NCBI GenBank assembly: GCA_947573795.1
Contig: CANPHE010000009.1
Span: forward strand, 16,008-80,007
DNA length: 64,000 bases
Reading direction: 5' to 3'
Source: an uncultured Alistipes sp.
Lineage (GTDB): Bacteria; Bacteroidota; Bacteroidia; Bacteroidales; Rikenellaceae
Shown here: piece after piece, positions 56,195-64,000 of the stretch
Layout: the number at the start of each line of letters is the position of its first letter
How positions within the stretch are numbered: the first letter of the stretch is position 1
Made by a program: the position numbers and the translations under genes
The notes under the pieces: model-generated
Seen by the model: only the letters and a program-made list of their open reading frames with translations
The model's database searches: none
Told to the model about the DNA's origin: nothing

Positions 56195-57472
56195 ATGAAA
56201 GAGGTGAAAAAATGCAGTCTTTCGGGCATAGCGTTCACGATGGACGCCGATGCTTACGAAGCCCTGGAAAGCTACCTGGAGAGCTTGAAGAAAGCCTACG
56301 CCGGCATGGCGGAAGGCGCAGAGATCATCGCCGACATCGAGGCCCGCATCGCGGAACTGATCCTCTCGGTGCAGGACGGTGCCCGGGTGGTGGAGAAACC
56401 GCTGGTGCAGAACATCATCGCCCAGATGGGCTCGGCCGAGGATATTTCGGAACACGAAGTCGCAGGCAGCACCGAAGAGCCCCGTATCCCGCGACGGCTC
56501 TACCGCGATATGGAGAACGCGAAGCTGGGCGGCGTCTGCGCCGGCATCGGTCGTTATTTCGACATCGATCCCGTGTGGGTGCGCCTGGGCATGTTTTGCC
56601 CGATGATTCTCTGCGGCTTCGGATGGATTCCGTTTCTCCGCTGGGCCGGACCGATGATGGGCAATCTGTTCGGTGTCTTCATCGTCTGCTACCTCATCAT
56701 GTGGTTCGCGGTTCCGGCTGCCCGCACGGCACGTCAGAAGCTCGAAATGAACGGCGAACGCATCACGGCGCAATCCATCGGCGAAACGACCGCGGCCGCG
56801 ACTCCGGCCAGCGACCCCGATACGAAAGCTCGGTCGATCGTCGCCGATGCCGTATCGGCGCTCGGACAGGTAGTGCTTATCCTAATGAAGATATTCGCCG
56901 GATTGATCGTCTTCGGATTGATTCTCACCGCCTGCGCCCTGATTATCGGATTGTTCGCCATATTGCTCGGCGGCTATGAATTCATGGGCTTCCTGTCGGA
57001 AATGGGACTGTGGGTCTCGGTATCGGGCATTTTCGTCGCGCTGATCCCCGTAATCATGCTGATTTACGTATTGATGTGCCTGATCGCTTCGCGCAAGCCG
57101 GGCGGCAAGACCGTGCTGGTGATCTTCCTGCTGTGGCTCGCCTCGATACTCCTCTGTTCGGGCTTGGCCGTGCGTCAGAATATCGGCCAGAAATTGCAGA
57201 AGAAACACGGCGCCATCCAGCGGGTTCTGGGTACGCAGGTCGAGATCGACGGCGAAGCGAAGACGCTCCAGGAGATACTCGAAGAGTACGACATCGAAAG
57301 CTACATCGAGAACAACGATACGGAAGGCACGCTGCATATCAGCGTACCGTCGAAATCGCTCGAAATATCCGTAGACAAAGCCCGGGGCGAGATGAAGATC
57401 GATTCCGGAGGCAAGAAAATGTCGATCCGCGCCACGACCGAGAGCGCCGAGACTTCGGCGGATAACGAGTAA
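56195..57472 (+). CDS. PspC-domain protein, multi-helix form
   Basis: 425 aa from MKEVKKCSLSGIAF at 56195. Residues 1-75 repeat the helical domain of 54279-54770, residues about 100-165 are PspC (RRLYRDMENAKLGGVCAGIG), followed by several more membrane helices (about 140-185, 232-262, 275-298 and 310-330) and a soluble C-terminal part with LQEILEEYDIESYIENND. It forms a pair with the shorter PspC protein. Twenty-two bases separate it from the GIN gene. Confidence 0.88.
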   Translation: MKEVKKCSLSGIAFTMDADAYEALESYLESLKKAYAGMAEGAEIIADIEARIAELILSVQDGARVVEKPLVQNIIAQMGSAEDISEHEVAGSTEEPRIPRRLYRDMENAKLGGVCAGIGRYFDIDPVWVRLGMFCPMILCGFGWIPFLRWAGPMMGNLFGVFIVCYLIMWFAVPAARTARQKLEMNGERITAQSIGETTAAATPASDPDTKARSIVADAVSALGQVVLILMKIFAGLIVFGLILTACALIIGLFAILLGGYEFMGFLSEMGLWVSVSGIFVALIPVIMLIYVLMCLIASRKPGGKTVLVIFLLWLASILLCSGLAVRQNIGQKLQKKHGAIQRVLGTQVEIDGEAKTLQEILEEYDIESYIENNDTEGTLHISVPSKSLEISVDKARGEMKIDSGGKKMSIRATTESAETSADNE

Positions 57473-57530
57473 ATACCCGCCTTTCAGCCGGGTGCAGTTC
57501 GCCGAAGGCCCGCTGGAACCGCTAGAAGAT

Positions 57531-57565
57531 AAAGGGGCTGTCTAAAAATCTTAGACAGCCCCTTT
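57531..57565. terminator. Bidirectional terminator between convergent genes
   Basis: AAAGGGGCTGTCTAA (57531-57545) and TTAGACAGCCCCTTT (57551-57565) form a perfect 15-bp stem with a five-base loop. The flanks supply T-runs for both directions. Separates the PspC module from the leftward kinase genes. Confidence 0.92.
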
Positions 57566-57584
57566 TACAACGATCGTCCGGCAC

Positions 57585-58586
57585 TCAGAAGAGATATTTC
57601 TCGTTCTTGACCTTGTTGACCAGTCGGAAAATATCCGCCCAGGCCTCCTCGCCGAAGGTCGTGCCGACGACCTCGATCACCTTCCCGGCCGTGATGGCGC
57701 CGATCGTACCGCACTGGCGCAACGACAGTCCGTCGCACAGTCCGGCCAGGAATCCCGCCGCATAGAAATCGCCGGCACCCGTCGTATCCACGCGTTTGGC
57801 CGCCGCCATGATGCCGACATGCACCACTTCGTCGCCCTGCTTGATGAGGGCACCCTTCGTGCCGATCTTCACCACGGCCAACTCCGCCATTTCGGAAATC
57901 ATCTGCAAGGCGTTCAGCGGTTCCGCCTCGCACGTGAAGGTCTTGGCCTCCTCCTCGTTGGCGAAGACGATATCCACGTATTCGCGGACCAGCGCACGCA
58001 GGAATTCGAGATTCTCGGCCACGATGTTGAAGCTCGCCAGGTCGATGGCGACTTGCAGCCCGCAGGCCTTGGCCGTACGCGCGGCCTTGAGGATCAGATC
58101 GTGGTTCTGCACCAGATATCCCTCGACATAGAGGCAGTCGTACCCCTCGAAAATCGCGGGTTCGATCTCCGCAGGCCCCAGTTCGAGGGCCGCACCGAGG
58201 TGGGTGACCATCGTCCGCTCACCGTCGGGCGAGATCAGCGACACGCACTTTCCCGAACGCTCCGTACCACGGAACACGACGGGTTCGACCTTCAGGTTTT
58301 CGAGCGCCTGGATGAAGAAATCGCCCGTAGTATCCTCGCCGACCTTGCCGATGAATCCCACGTCGCAGCCCAGACGCGCCATCGCACGGATCGTATTTCC
58401 GGCCGAGCCGCCCAGCGAGAGCGAATAGGGAAGTCCGGCCACGGACTTCGAAATCTCGGTCTGCAATTTGGTATCCACGAGGCTCATCGAGCCCTTCGCT
58501 AAATCGAACCGCCCCAGCACGGAGTCGGTTTCCAAGTTGACCAGCATGTCGGTCAAGGCATTGCCGATGCCTATTACTCGTTTCAT
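57585..58586 (-). CDS. PfkB-family sugar/nucleoside kinase (adenosine kinase-like)
   Basis: 333 aa. The N-terminal motif GIGNALTDMLVN, the glycine-rich SLGGSAGNTIRAMARLG and the C-terminal signature DTTGAGDFYAAGFLAG (anion hole and catalytic Asp) are all present. The closest PfkB subgroup by these motifs is adenosine/ribokinase-like. Phosphorylates a nucleoside or sugar in the cytoplasm. Its neighbour is PfkA, 41 bases upstream, in the same direction; a nucleoside permease lies nearby. Confidence 0.9.
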   Translation of the reverse strand: MKRVIGIGNALTDMLVNLETDSVLGRFDLAKGSMSLVDTKLQTEISKSVAGLPYSLSLGGSAGNTIRAMARLGCDVGFIGKVGEDTTGDFFIQALENLKVEPVVFRGTERSGKCVSLISPDGERTMVTHLGAALELGPAEIEPAIFEGYDCLYVEGYLVQNHDLILKAARTAKACGLQVAIDLASFNIVAENLEFLRALVREYVDIVFANEEEAKTFTCEAEPLNALQMISEMAELAVVKIGTKGALIKQGDEVVHVGIMAAAKRVDTTGAGDFYAAGFLAGLCDGLSLRQCGTIGAITAGKVIEVVGTTFGEEAWADIFRLVNKVKNEKYLF

Positions 58587-58627
58587 TGGTTTATTCAGGG
58601 TGTTCGGGTTATTTCGTTATGCGTCGA

Positions 58628-59608
58628 TCAGATCGACAGTATCTTCACCAGGTCCAGATTTTCGCGGTCGATGCCTTTGTTGTGGCGCACGGCCTTGGCG
58701 AACGGCACGTAGACGATGCGGCCGTTTTCCGTGCCGATCATCACGTTGCGCTGTCCGTCGAGAATCGCCTCGATCGCCGCCTCGCCCATGCGCGAAGCCA
58801 GGATGCGATCCACGGCCGTCGGCGAACCGCCGCGCTGAATATGACCCAGGATCGTGACGCGCGCATCGTACTGCGGGAACTCCTTCTTCACACGCTCGGC
58901 CAATGCCGTGGCACCGCCCGTCTTGGGGTTCTCCGCCACGATGACGATCGCCGAGTTCTTGCTCTTGCGGAAGCCGTGGTTGATGAGTTCGGCCAACTGG
59001 TCCACTTCGGTCTCCATCTCGGGGATGATCGCCGCCTCGGAACCCGTGGCGATAGCGCTGTTGAGGGCCAGGTATCCGGCCGTGTGGCCCATCACCTCGA
59101 CGAAAAAGAGTCGTTCGTGACTCGACGCCGTATCGCGCAATTTATCGACGGCCTCCATGATCGTATTGAGCGCCGTATCGTATCCGATCGTCGAATCGGT
59201 ACCTCCCAGATCGTTGTCGATCGTACCGGGAAGCCCCACGACGGGCACGTTGTACTCCTCGGCGAAAATACCCGCTCCCGTAAGCGAGCCGTCGCCGCCG
59301 ATGACAACCAGGGCGTCGATCCCCGCAGCCTTCATGTTCTCGTAAGCCGTACGCCGGCCTTCGGGCGTGGTGAACTCCTTGCAGCGGGCCGTTTTGAGAA
59401 TCGTGCCGCCCATCTGGATGATATTGCTGACGCTCTGCGACTTGAATTCGACGATCTCGTTATAGACCAATCCTTTGTAACCGCGCATGATGCCTTTCAC
59501 CGTAAATCCGTTGTAAATCGCACTGCGGGTCACCGCGCGAATCGCCGCATTCATTCCGGGGGCATCGCCGCCCGAAGTCAGCAGACCGATACATTTGATT
59601 CCTGCCAT
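58628..59608 (-). CDS. pfkA: 6-phosphofructokinase
   Basis: 326 aa from [18 protein letters not shown] at 59608 (an upstream Met at 59638 is less likely). Motifs GGDGSLTGA for [22 protein letters not shown] (read in part) with catalytic D at about residue 128, and [10 protein letters not shown] near residue 244 are typical of ATP-dependent PfkA. Phosphorylates fructose 6-phosphate in glycolysis. Followed by the PfkB gene. Confidence 0.95.
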   Translation of the reverse strand: MAGIKCIGLLTSGGDAPGMNAAIRAVTRSAIYNGFTVKGIMRGYKGLVYNEIVEFKSQSVSNIIQMGGTILKTARCKEFTTPEGRRTAYENMKAAGIDALVVIGGDGSLTGAGIFAEEYNVPVVGLPGTIDNDLGGTDSTIGYDTALNTIMEAVDKLRDTASSHERLFFVEVMGHTAGYLALNSAIATGSEAAIIPEMETEVDQLAELINHGFRKSKNSAIVIVAENPKTGGATALAERVKKEFPQYDARVTILGHIQRGGSPTAVDRILASRMGEAAIEAILDGQRNVMIGTENGRIVYVPFAKAVRHNKGIDRENLDLVKILSI

Positions 59609-59774
59609 ACTCTCATTCTTAAAAACAAAACCGGTCAAAGGTACTAAATTCGAACGGGAATAAAAAACGATTGTCCGAAATCTGCTTCCTTCGTTCCGAT
59701 TTTCGACGCTTCCGGATACAAACCGAATACCGAAAACGCTCTCCTCCGACTTCGGCAGCCCCGAGCGCCGGCAG

Positions 59775-60662
59775 TTATCGGATAAACCGATAATAGGTTC
59801 CCAACGGTAGCTGCTTGTCGCCGCGATCCGTAAAACAGAGCTCGCCCCACTGCTCCGACTCGGGAGTCCCGAACGCCTGGCGACAGGCCGTGCGGGCCAG
59901 CGTCGAGGAGAGCCCCATCGAATAGAGATTCAGCACGAGGAACGCCCCGTGCGGTTCAAGCAGCCGGGCACAGCAATCGAGCATCTCGCCGATATGCTCC
60001 TCCAGAATCCATTTCTCGCCGTTCGCACCCCGGCCGTATGCCGGAGGATCGAGAATAATGCCCTGGTAACGATTGCCGCGACGCACTTCGCGCTGCACGA
60101 ACTTCAGCGCATCCTCGACGATCCACCGCACCCCTTCCAGACCGCTCGACTCCATATTTTCGCGGGCCCACGTCACGACCTGCTTCACCGAATCGACATG
60201 CGTCACCTCGGCTCCGGCAGCCCGTGCCGCCAGCGTCGCACCGCCCGTATAGGCGAAAAGGTTAAGCACCCGGGGCGCTTCGCCGCAGGCGGTCTTCAGC
60301 GCCGTGCAGCGGTCATAGATGAAATTCCAGTTGGCAGCCTGCTCGGGAAAGATCCCGACGTGTTTGAACGAGGTCAGCCCCAGGCGCATGCGCAGACGCA
60401 TCGCACCGTAGGCATACGCCACGCTCCAGCGCGACGGCATCCCGGGCCGCAGGCGCCATTCGCCCCGCTCCTCGCTGCGGACGTCGCGCAGAAACGACGC
60501 ATCGGCCCTGCGGCGCCACTCCGCCTCGGGCAACGTCGGCCGCCAGATCGCCTGCGGTTCGGGGCGCCGCGTCACGTAGTCGCCGAAGCGTTCGAGCTTC
60601 TCGAAATTGCCCGTATCGATAAGTTCATAATCCCCGAAATCGGGGGTCAGTTGTTCCTGCAT
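59775..60662 (-). CDS. SAM-dependent methyltransferase (RlmI/COG1092-like)
   Basis: 295 aa. An N-terminal beta-rich segment precedes a Rossmann methyltransferase fold: motif [15 protein letters not shown] (about 133-146), VTHVDSVKQ for the acidic loop and [15 protein letters not shown] near residue 200 for the DPPxY active site used by RNA methyltransferases. A ribosomal RNA cytosine target is likely. Upstream of its start lies a repeat-filled gap. Confidence 0.85.
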   Translation of the reverse strand: MQEQLTPDFGDYELIDTGNFEKLERFGDYVTRRPEPQAIWRPTLPEAEWRRRADASFLRDVRSEERGEWRLRPGMPSRWSVAYAYGAMRLRMRLGLTSFKHVGIFPEQAANWNFIYDRCTALKTACGEAPRVLNLFAYTGGATLAARAAGAEVTHVDSVKQVVTWARENMESSGLEGVRWIVEDALKFVQREVRRGNRYQGIILDPPAYGRGANGEKWILEEHIGEMLDCCARLLEPHGAFLVLNLYSMGLSSTLARTACRQAFGTPESEQWGELCFTDRGDKQLPLGTYYRFIR

Positions 60663-61084
60663 GGTAAATTCATTGGATGGTTATCGTTCATTTTACTCGC
60701 ATCGGTTTCTCGGCCTTCAGTGGGTCGGGGCAGGCTGAAGCCTCGCGACCTTTGGCCGCGTTTACAAATCTGACCCTCCCCGAAATCCCCTCCTCGGAGG
60801 GGACTTCGGGTGCAACCCGCAAGGTTGTGGGAATTGACTTCACTGGTTGCAAACTGCAATCCGAAGGAGCGCGCAGTTCACCGCCACCTCCGGCGGCGGA
60901 GGCTCGCTCTGCTCGCCCCGCAGGCTGCGCCCGCGAAACCTTTTTCACCTTTAACATTTAACTTTTCACCCGCGAAATGCGGTCCGCAGGACCGCAGCGA
61001 GCCGTAGCCTCCGGCGGCAGAGGCCCGCTTTGCTCGCCCCGCAGGCTACGTCCCGCAACCAACTGCCAACCCGCCGAACAATTC
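60663..61084. repeat. Intergenic region with GC-rich dispersed repeats
   Basis: Holds a roughly 50-bp direct repeat: CCTCCGGCGGCGGAGGCTCG.. at about 60889-60940 and CCTCCGGCGGCAGAGGCCCG.. at about 61008-61060, both continuing through CTCGCCCCGCAGGCT. Further inverted pieces (GGTCCGCAGGACCGC, CCCTCCTCGGAGGGG) occur. No gene; frames here are composition artefacts. Such elements are common between genes in Alistipes-like genomes. The start of the methyltransferase gene (60662) lies at the left edge. Confidence 0.7.
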
Positions 61085-62914
61085 TCAATTGCCTTTTGAC
61101 GGGGCGCTGCAATCCACCAGATTCATTTCGCACCGGGCGCAATCGAACTCCAGCCGATAGCGTTTCGTGCCGCGCTCTAAAAAGAGCGCTCCGCGCAGCT
61201 TCGGACGCTCGCGCAGACACTCGCCGATTTCGCGGCGGATGCAATACGACGAGCGCATCACCGTATGCCCCTCGGTCGTGGGCGCGAGGTCCAAACCGCG
61301 TTCGATCTCCCGAACCCCGTGATCGCGGTAAAACCGCTCGGCCAGACGGTTGGTTACGTTCTCCTCGGCCGAGAGCCGCTCCGCCGGATAAACCGCCGCA
61401 AGTCCCTCGGGCCGGGCCGCCGGGCGCATATGCGCAGCAAGTCGCGCCTGCTCCAGCCGTTGCAACGCCTCGCGGCGCAATTCGGCCACGAGCGATGCCG
61501 GGACGAACCATCCGTCGCCACACACCTCGACCCCGCGCACGGCGAAGATCGTATCGCCGCTCTTGGCCGCCTGCGTGCGCAGCGCTACGGCATTCGCCTC
61601 CGGATTCCGGGCCGGGTCCAGAACCACGGCCCGGGCCGCCTCGGCCGCGATGCCCTCGCAATCGGTGTAACGGATCGCCACGCCCCGGGCCGACACCTCG
61701 ACACGCGCCGTCGTGGGAATCACCCGCCGCGTGCGGCTCGCTTCGAGCGAACGGGTGAACCGATGGTCGTAGTTGCGCGACACCCGGGCCCCGGGAACGA
61801 TCCCCTCCATGCGGTTGGGCGTGATCCACGCCCCTTCGACCGCATTGACATTCGTGCCGACGAGTTTGCCGCCCGCACGGAAACAGAGTCCGTCGCCGGG
61901 AGCGAGTTCCGCCGTTCCCTCCAGCCGGAAACGGCGCCCTTCGACGCGCCCGACGCGCCCGACCGCCTCGCCGACCGCTTTGGGGGTATCGAACGACGCC
62001 ACGCCGGGTTGCTTCCCGGCGAAGAAATAGTCGGTCTCGCCCCGTGTGAAACTCTTCGCCGGATCGGGTCCGAAGTCGGGGATGCTCTCCCCCGCCGACG
62101 AACGGCGCAGCCCGGGACGCACGGCCAACGCCTCGTCCACGACCCGGCGATAGTAGGCTACCACATTGCGAATGTAGTTGATATCCTTGAGCCGCCCCTC
62201 GATCTTCAGCGACGTGACACCCGCGTTGAGCAGCTCGCCGACGTGGGCCGAAAGGTTCATGTCGCGCACCGACAGCAGGTGTTTGCCCGCCATATAGGTG
62301 TGTCCCGCACCGTCCGTGAGGTCCCACGGCAGGCGGCACGGCTGGCTGCACGCTCCGCGGTTGCCGCTGCGCTCGGACATCGACCGCGAGAGGAAGCAGC
62401 GGCCGCTGTACCCCACGCAGATCGCACCGTGCACGAAACACTCCACCTCGGCCGTCGTTGCGGCGCAGATCGCCCGGATTTCGTCGAGCGACAGCGCCCG
62501 TTCGAGAATCACGCGCGCGAACCCCGCCTCGCCCAGGAATCGGGCACCTTCCGGCGTGCGGTTCGACACCTGCGTCGAGGCATGGAGCTCCACCGGAAGA
62601 TTCATCCTCCGATAAGCCATATCCTGGACGATCAGGGCGTCGACCCCCGCGGCGATCAATTCGCGGGCCTGTGCCTCGGCCGCTTCCAATTCGCTGTCCC
62701 ACAGCAGCGTGTTGAGCGTCGCGTGGACCCGCACGCCGTAACGGTGGGCATATTCGACCACGCGGGCGATCTCCTCCGCCGAGTTCCCGGCCGCCTGCCG
62801 CGCACCGAAACGCGCGCCGCCGATATAGACGGCATCGGCGCCGTAATCCACAGCCGCGACGGCCGATCGGTAATCTTTGGCAGGTGCGAGCAATTCGACG
62901 GATTTCACAATCAT
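61085..62914 (-). CDS. U32-family peptidase / RlhA-like protein
   Basis: 609 aa from MIVKSVELLAPAKDYR at 62914. The U32 signature PAKDYRSAVAAVDYGADAVYIG starts the protein, and the Cys cluster ECFVHGAICVGYSGRCFLSR near residues 165-185 binds the iron-sulfur or metal centre of this family. The C-terminal 300 residues form the DUF3656-type extension seen in RlhA, which hydroxylates 23S rRNA. A longer frame up to 63667 is antisense to serS and is rejected. Divergent from serS. Confidence 0.9.
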   Translation of the reverse strand: MIVKSVELLAPAKDYRSAVAAVDYGADAVYIGGARFGARQAAGNSAEEIARVVEYAHRYGVRVHATLNTLLWDSELEAAEAQARELIAAGVDALIVQDMAYRRMNLPVELHASTQVSNRTPEGARFLGEAGFARVILERALSLDEIRAICAATTAEVECFVHGAICVGYSGRCFLSRSMSERSGNRGACSQPCRLPWDLTDGAGHTYMAGKHLLSVRDMNLSAHVGELLNAGVTSLKIEGRLKDINYIRNVVAYYRRVVDEALAVRPGLRRSSAGESIPDFGPDPAKSFTRGETDYFFAGKQPGVASFDTPKAVGEAVGRVGRVEGRRFRLEGTAELAPGDGLCFRAGGKLVGTNVNAVEGAWITPNRMEGIVPGARVSRNYDHRFTRSLEASRTRRVIPTTARVEVSARGVAIRYTDCEGIAAEAARAVVLDPARNPEANAVALRTQAAKSGDTIFAVRGVEVCGDGWFVPASLVAELRREALQRLEQARLAAHMRPAARPEGLAAVYPAERLSAEENVTNRLAERFYRDHGVREIERGLDLAPTTEGHTVMRSSYCIRREIGECLRERPKLRGALFLERGTKRYRLEFDCARCEMNLVDCSAPSKGN

Positions 62915-63001
62915 GCAATTTTCGGCAAAAATAAGATAAATTTGTGAATTGTTTTGTAATTTTGCGTCTCGTAACGAGAAACATCCAAAATTCGATATAC
63001 C

Positions 63002-64000
63002 ATGCTTACCGTAAAGCAAATCCGCGACGACCGCGAAGCCGCCGTACGCAAACTCGCCAAGAAAGGCGTCGACGCCGCACCCGTCATCGACCGCATTCTG
63101 ACGCTCGACGACCGCCGCAAGGCGATCCAGGCGGAACTCGATTCGACGCTCGCCGCCCAGAACAAAGCCGCCAAGGAGATCGGCGCCCTGATGGGTCAGG
63201 GCCGCCGCGAGGAGGCCGAGGAGCGCAAACGCTTCGTCGGCGATCTGAAGGAGCAGTCGGCCCGTCTGCAAGCCGAGTCGAAGGACGTGCAGGAGGAGTT
63301 GCAAGCTGCGATCGTCTCGCTGCCCAACTTCCCGGCCGAGATCGTCCCCGAAGGCAAAACCGCCGCCGACAACCTCGTGGTGAAACTCGTCGAGAGCTAT
63401 ACCGCGCTTCCCGAAAATCCGCTGCCCCACTGGGAGCTGGCCCGCAAATACGACATCATCGATTTCGACCTGGGCGTGAAGCTCACCGGAGCCGGATTCC
63501 CCGTCTACAAGGGCAAGGGAGCCCGCTTGCAACGCGCGCTCATCAACTATTTCCTCGACTGCAACACCGCAGCCGGATATCTCGAGGTCGAGCCTCCCGT
63601 GATGGTCAACGAGGCTTCGGGCTTCGGCACGGGACAGCTGCCCGACAAGGAGGGACAGATGTATCACGCTACGGTCGACAATTTCTACCTGGTTCCCACG
63701 GCCGAAGTTCCCGTGACGAACATCTACCGCGACGTGATCCTCGACAAGTCGGATTTTCCCGTGAAAATGACCGCCTATACCCCCTGCTTCCGCCGCGAGG
63801 CCGGATCATACGGCAAGGACGTGCGCGGTCTGAACCGTCTGCACCAGTTCGACAAGGTGGAGATCGTGCAGCTGTCGCTCCCCGAAGTGTCGTACGAGGC
63901 GCTCGACGGCATGGTGGCCCATGTCGAAGGGATCGTCAAGTCGCTCGGACTGCCCTACCGCATCCTGCGGCTGTGCGGCGGCGACATGTCGTTCACCTCG
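63002..64000 (+). CDS. serS: Seryl-tRNA synthetase (3' end outside window)
   Basis: The visible 333 codons start MLTVKQIRDDREAAVRKLAK. Residues about 30-110 are the antiparallel coiled-coil arm that grips tRNA-Ser. The class II core then begins; motif 2 with CFRREAGSYGKDVRGLNRLH is present at about 264-285. The gene continues past the window edge; motif 3 is missing. Charges tRNA-Ser with serine. A -7-like box TAATTTTG at 62957-62964 could serve it, though spacing to a TTTG is short. Confidence 0.96.
   Translation, partial: MLTVKQIRDDREAAVRKLAKKGVDAAPVIDRILTLDDRRKAIQAELDSTLAAQNKAAKEIGALMGQGRREEAEERKRFVGDLKEQSARLQAESKDVQEELQAAIVSLPNFPAEIVPEGKTAADNLVVKLVESYTALPENPLPHWELARKYDIIDFDLGVKLTGAGFPVYKGKGARLQRALINYFLDCNTAAGYLEVEPPVMVNEASGFGTGQLPDKEGQMYHATVDNFYLVPTAEVPVTNIYRDVILDKSDFPVKMTAYTPCFRREAGSYGKDVRGLNRLHQFDKVEIVQLSLPEVSYEALDGMVAHVEGIVKSLGLPYRILRLCGGDMSFTS

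Noticed and set aside
60966..62984. Long frames of 672 codons (minus) and 560 codons (plus, 61265-62947) over the U32 gene
   Set aside because: GC-rich shadows; the minus 609-aa U32 protein is clear. The extension of that frame to 63667 is antisense to serS.

Overview
The window looks like chromosome from a high-GC member of the Bacteroidales, most likely Alistipes or a close relative. This is inferred from the Bacteroidetes-type promoter boxes (TTTG, about 20 nt, TAnnTTTG), the weak ribosome binding sites, the gene families (PspC/PadR/GIN module, U32 peptidase with long C-terminal region, NHS-type nucleoside permease) and the GC-rich codon use. No ribosomal RNA or species marker is present, so genus is an inference.

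Layout: (1) 1-1611, host genes for a TlpA-like thiol-disulfide protein (cut by the window edge) and RuvC, then a tRNA-Arg(ACG). (2) 1644-40494, a complete-looking HK97-type siphophage prophage inserted in the 3' half of that tRNA and bounded by a perfect 44-nt direct repeat. It carries a tyrosine integrase next to attL, a leftward late block (HNH, a second tyrosine recombinase, terminase, portal, protease, capsid, connectors, tail, three modular tail-fibre-like proteins, lysis genes), a leftward early block of many tiny genes coupled by ATGA overlaps (regulators, Lin1244-like replication protein, MmcB-like nuclease, C5 methyltransferase with a second protein encoded in an overlapping frame, PAPS-reductase-like protein) and a rightward lysogeny block (XRE repressor, membrane-anchored exonuclease-BRCT protein, lipoprotein). 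(3) 40495-49380, a compact rightward operon of unknown function: an SPFH/zinc-ribbon protein, a membrane protein, a large coiled-coil protein with an extremely acidic tail, two paralogous coiled-coil proteins, a filament- or beta-helix-like protein and a GYF-domain membrane protein. (4) 49383-49452, the decayed ghost of a second tRNA-Arg-like gene with its promoter. (5) 49587-52553, a three-gene type II Zorya-like anti-phage system (ZorA and ZorB motor channel plus an HNH nuclease of the ZorE kind). (6) 52625-64000, tRNA-Gln and ordinary host genes: nucleoside permease, a PspC-PadR-GIN-PspC envelope module, PfkB and PfkA kinases, a SAM methyltransferase, a U32 peptidase and the start of seryl-tRNA synthetase.

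How it fits together: the tRNA-Arg locus behaves as an integration and defence hot spot. The prophage displaced the tRNA's own terminator 39 kb downstream and supplies a replacement hairpin 13 bases after the attL repeat. The best candidates for undescribed biology are the seven-gene SPFH operon sandwiched between the prophage and Zorya, the leader of the prophage early operon (three copies of a 10-mer arranged so that hairpin loops, one containing the start codon, are complementary to each other), and the 780-nt dual-coding region inside the phage methyltransferase gene.
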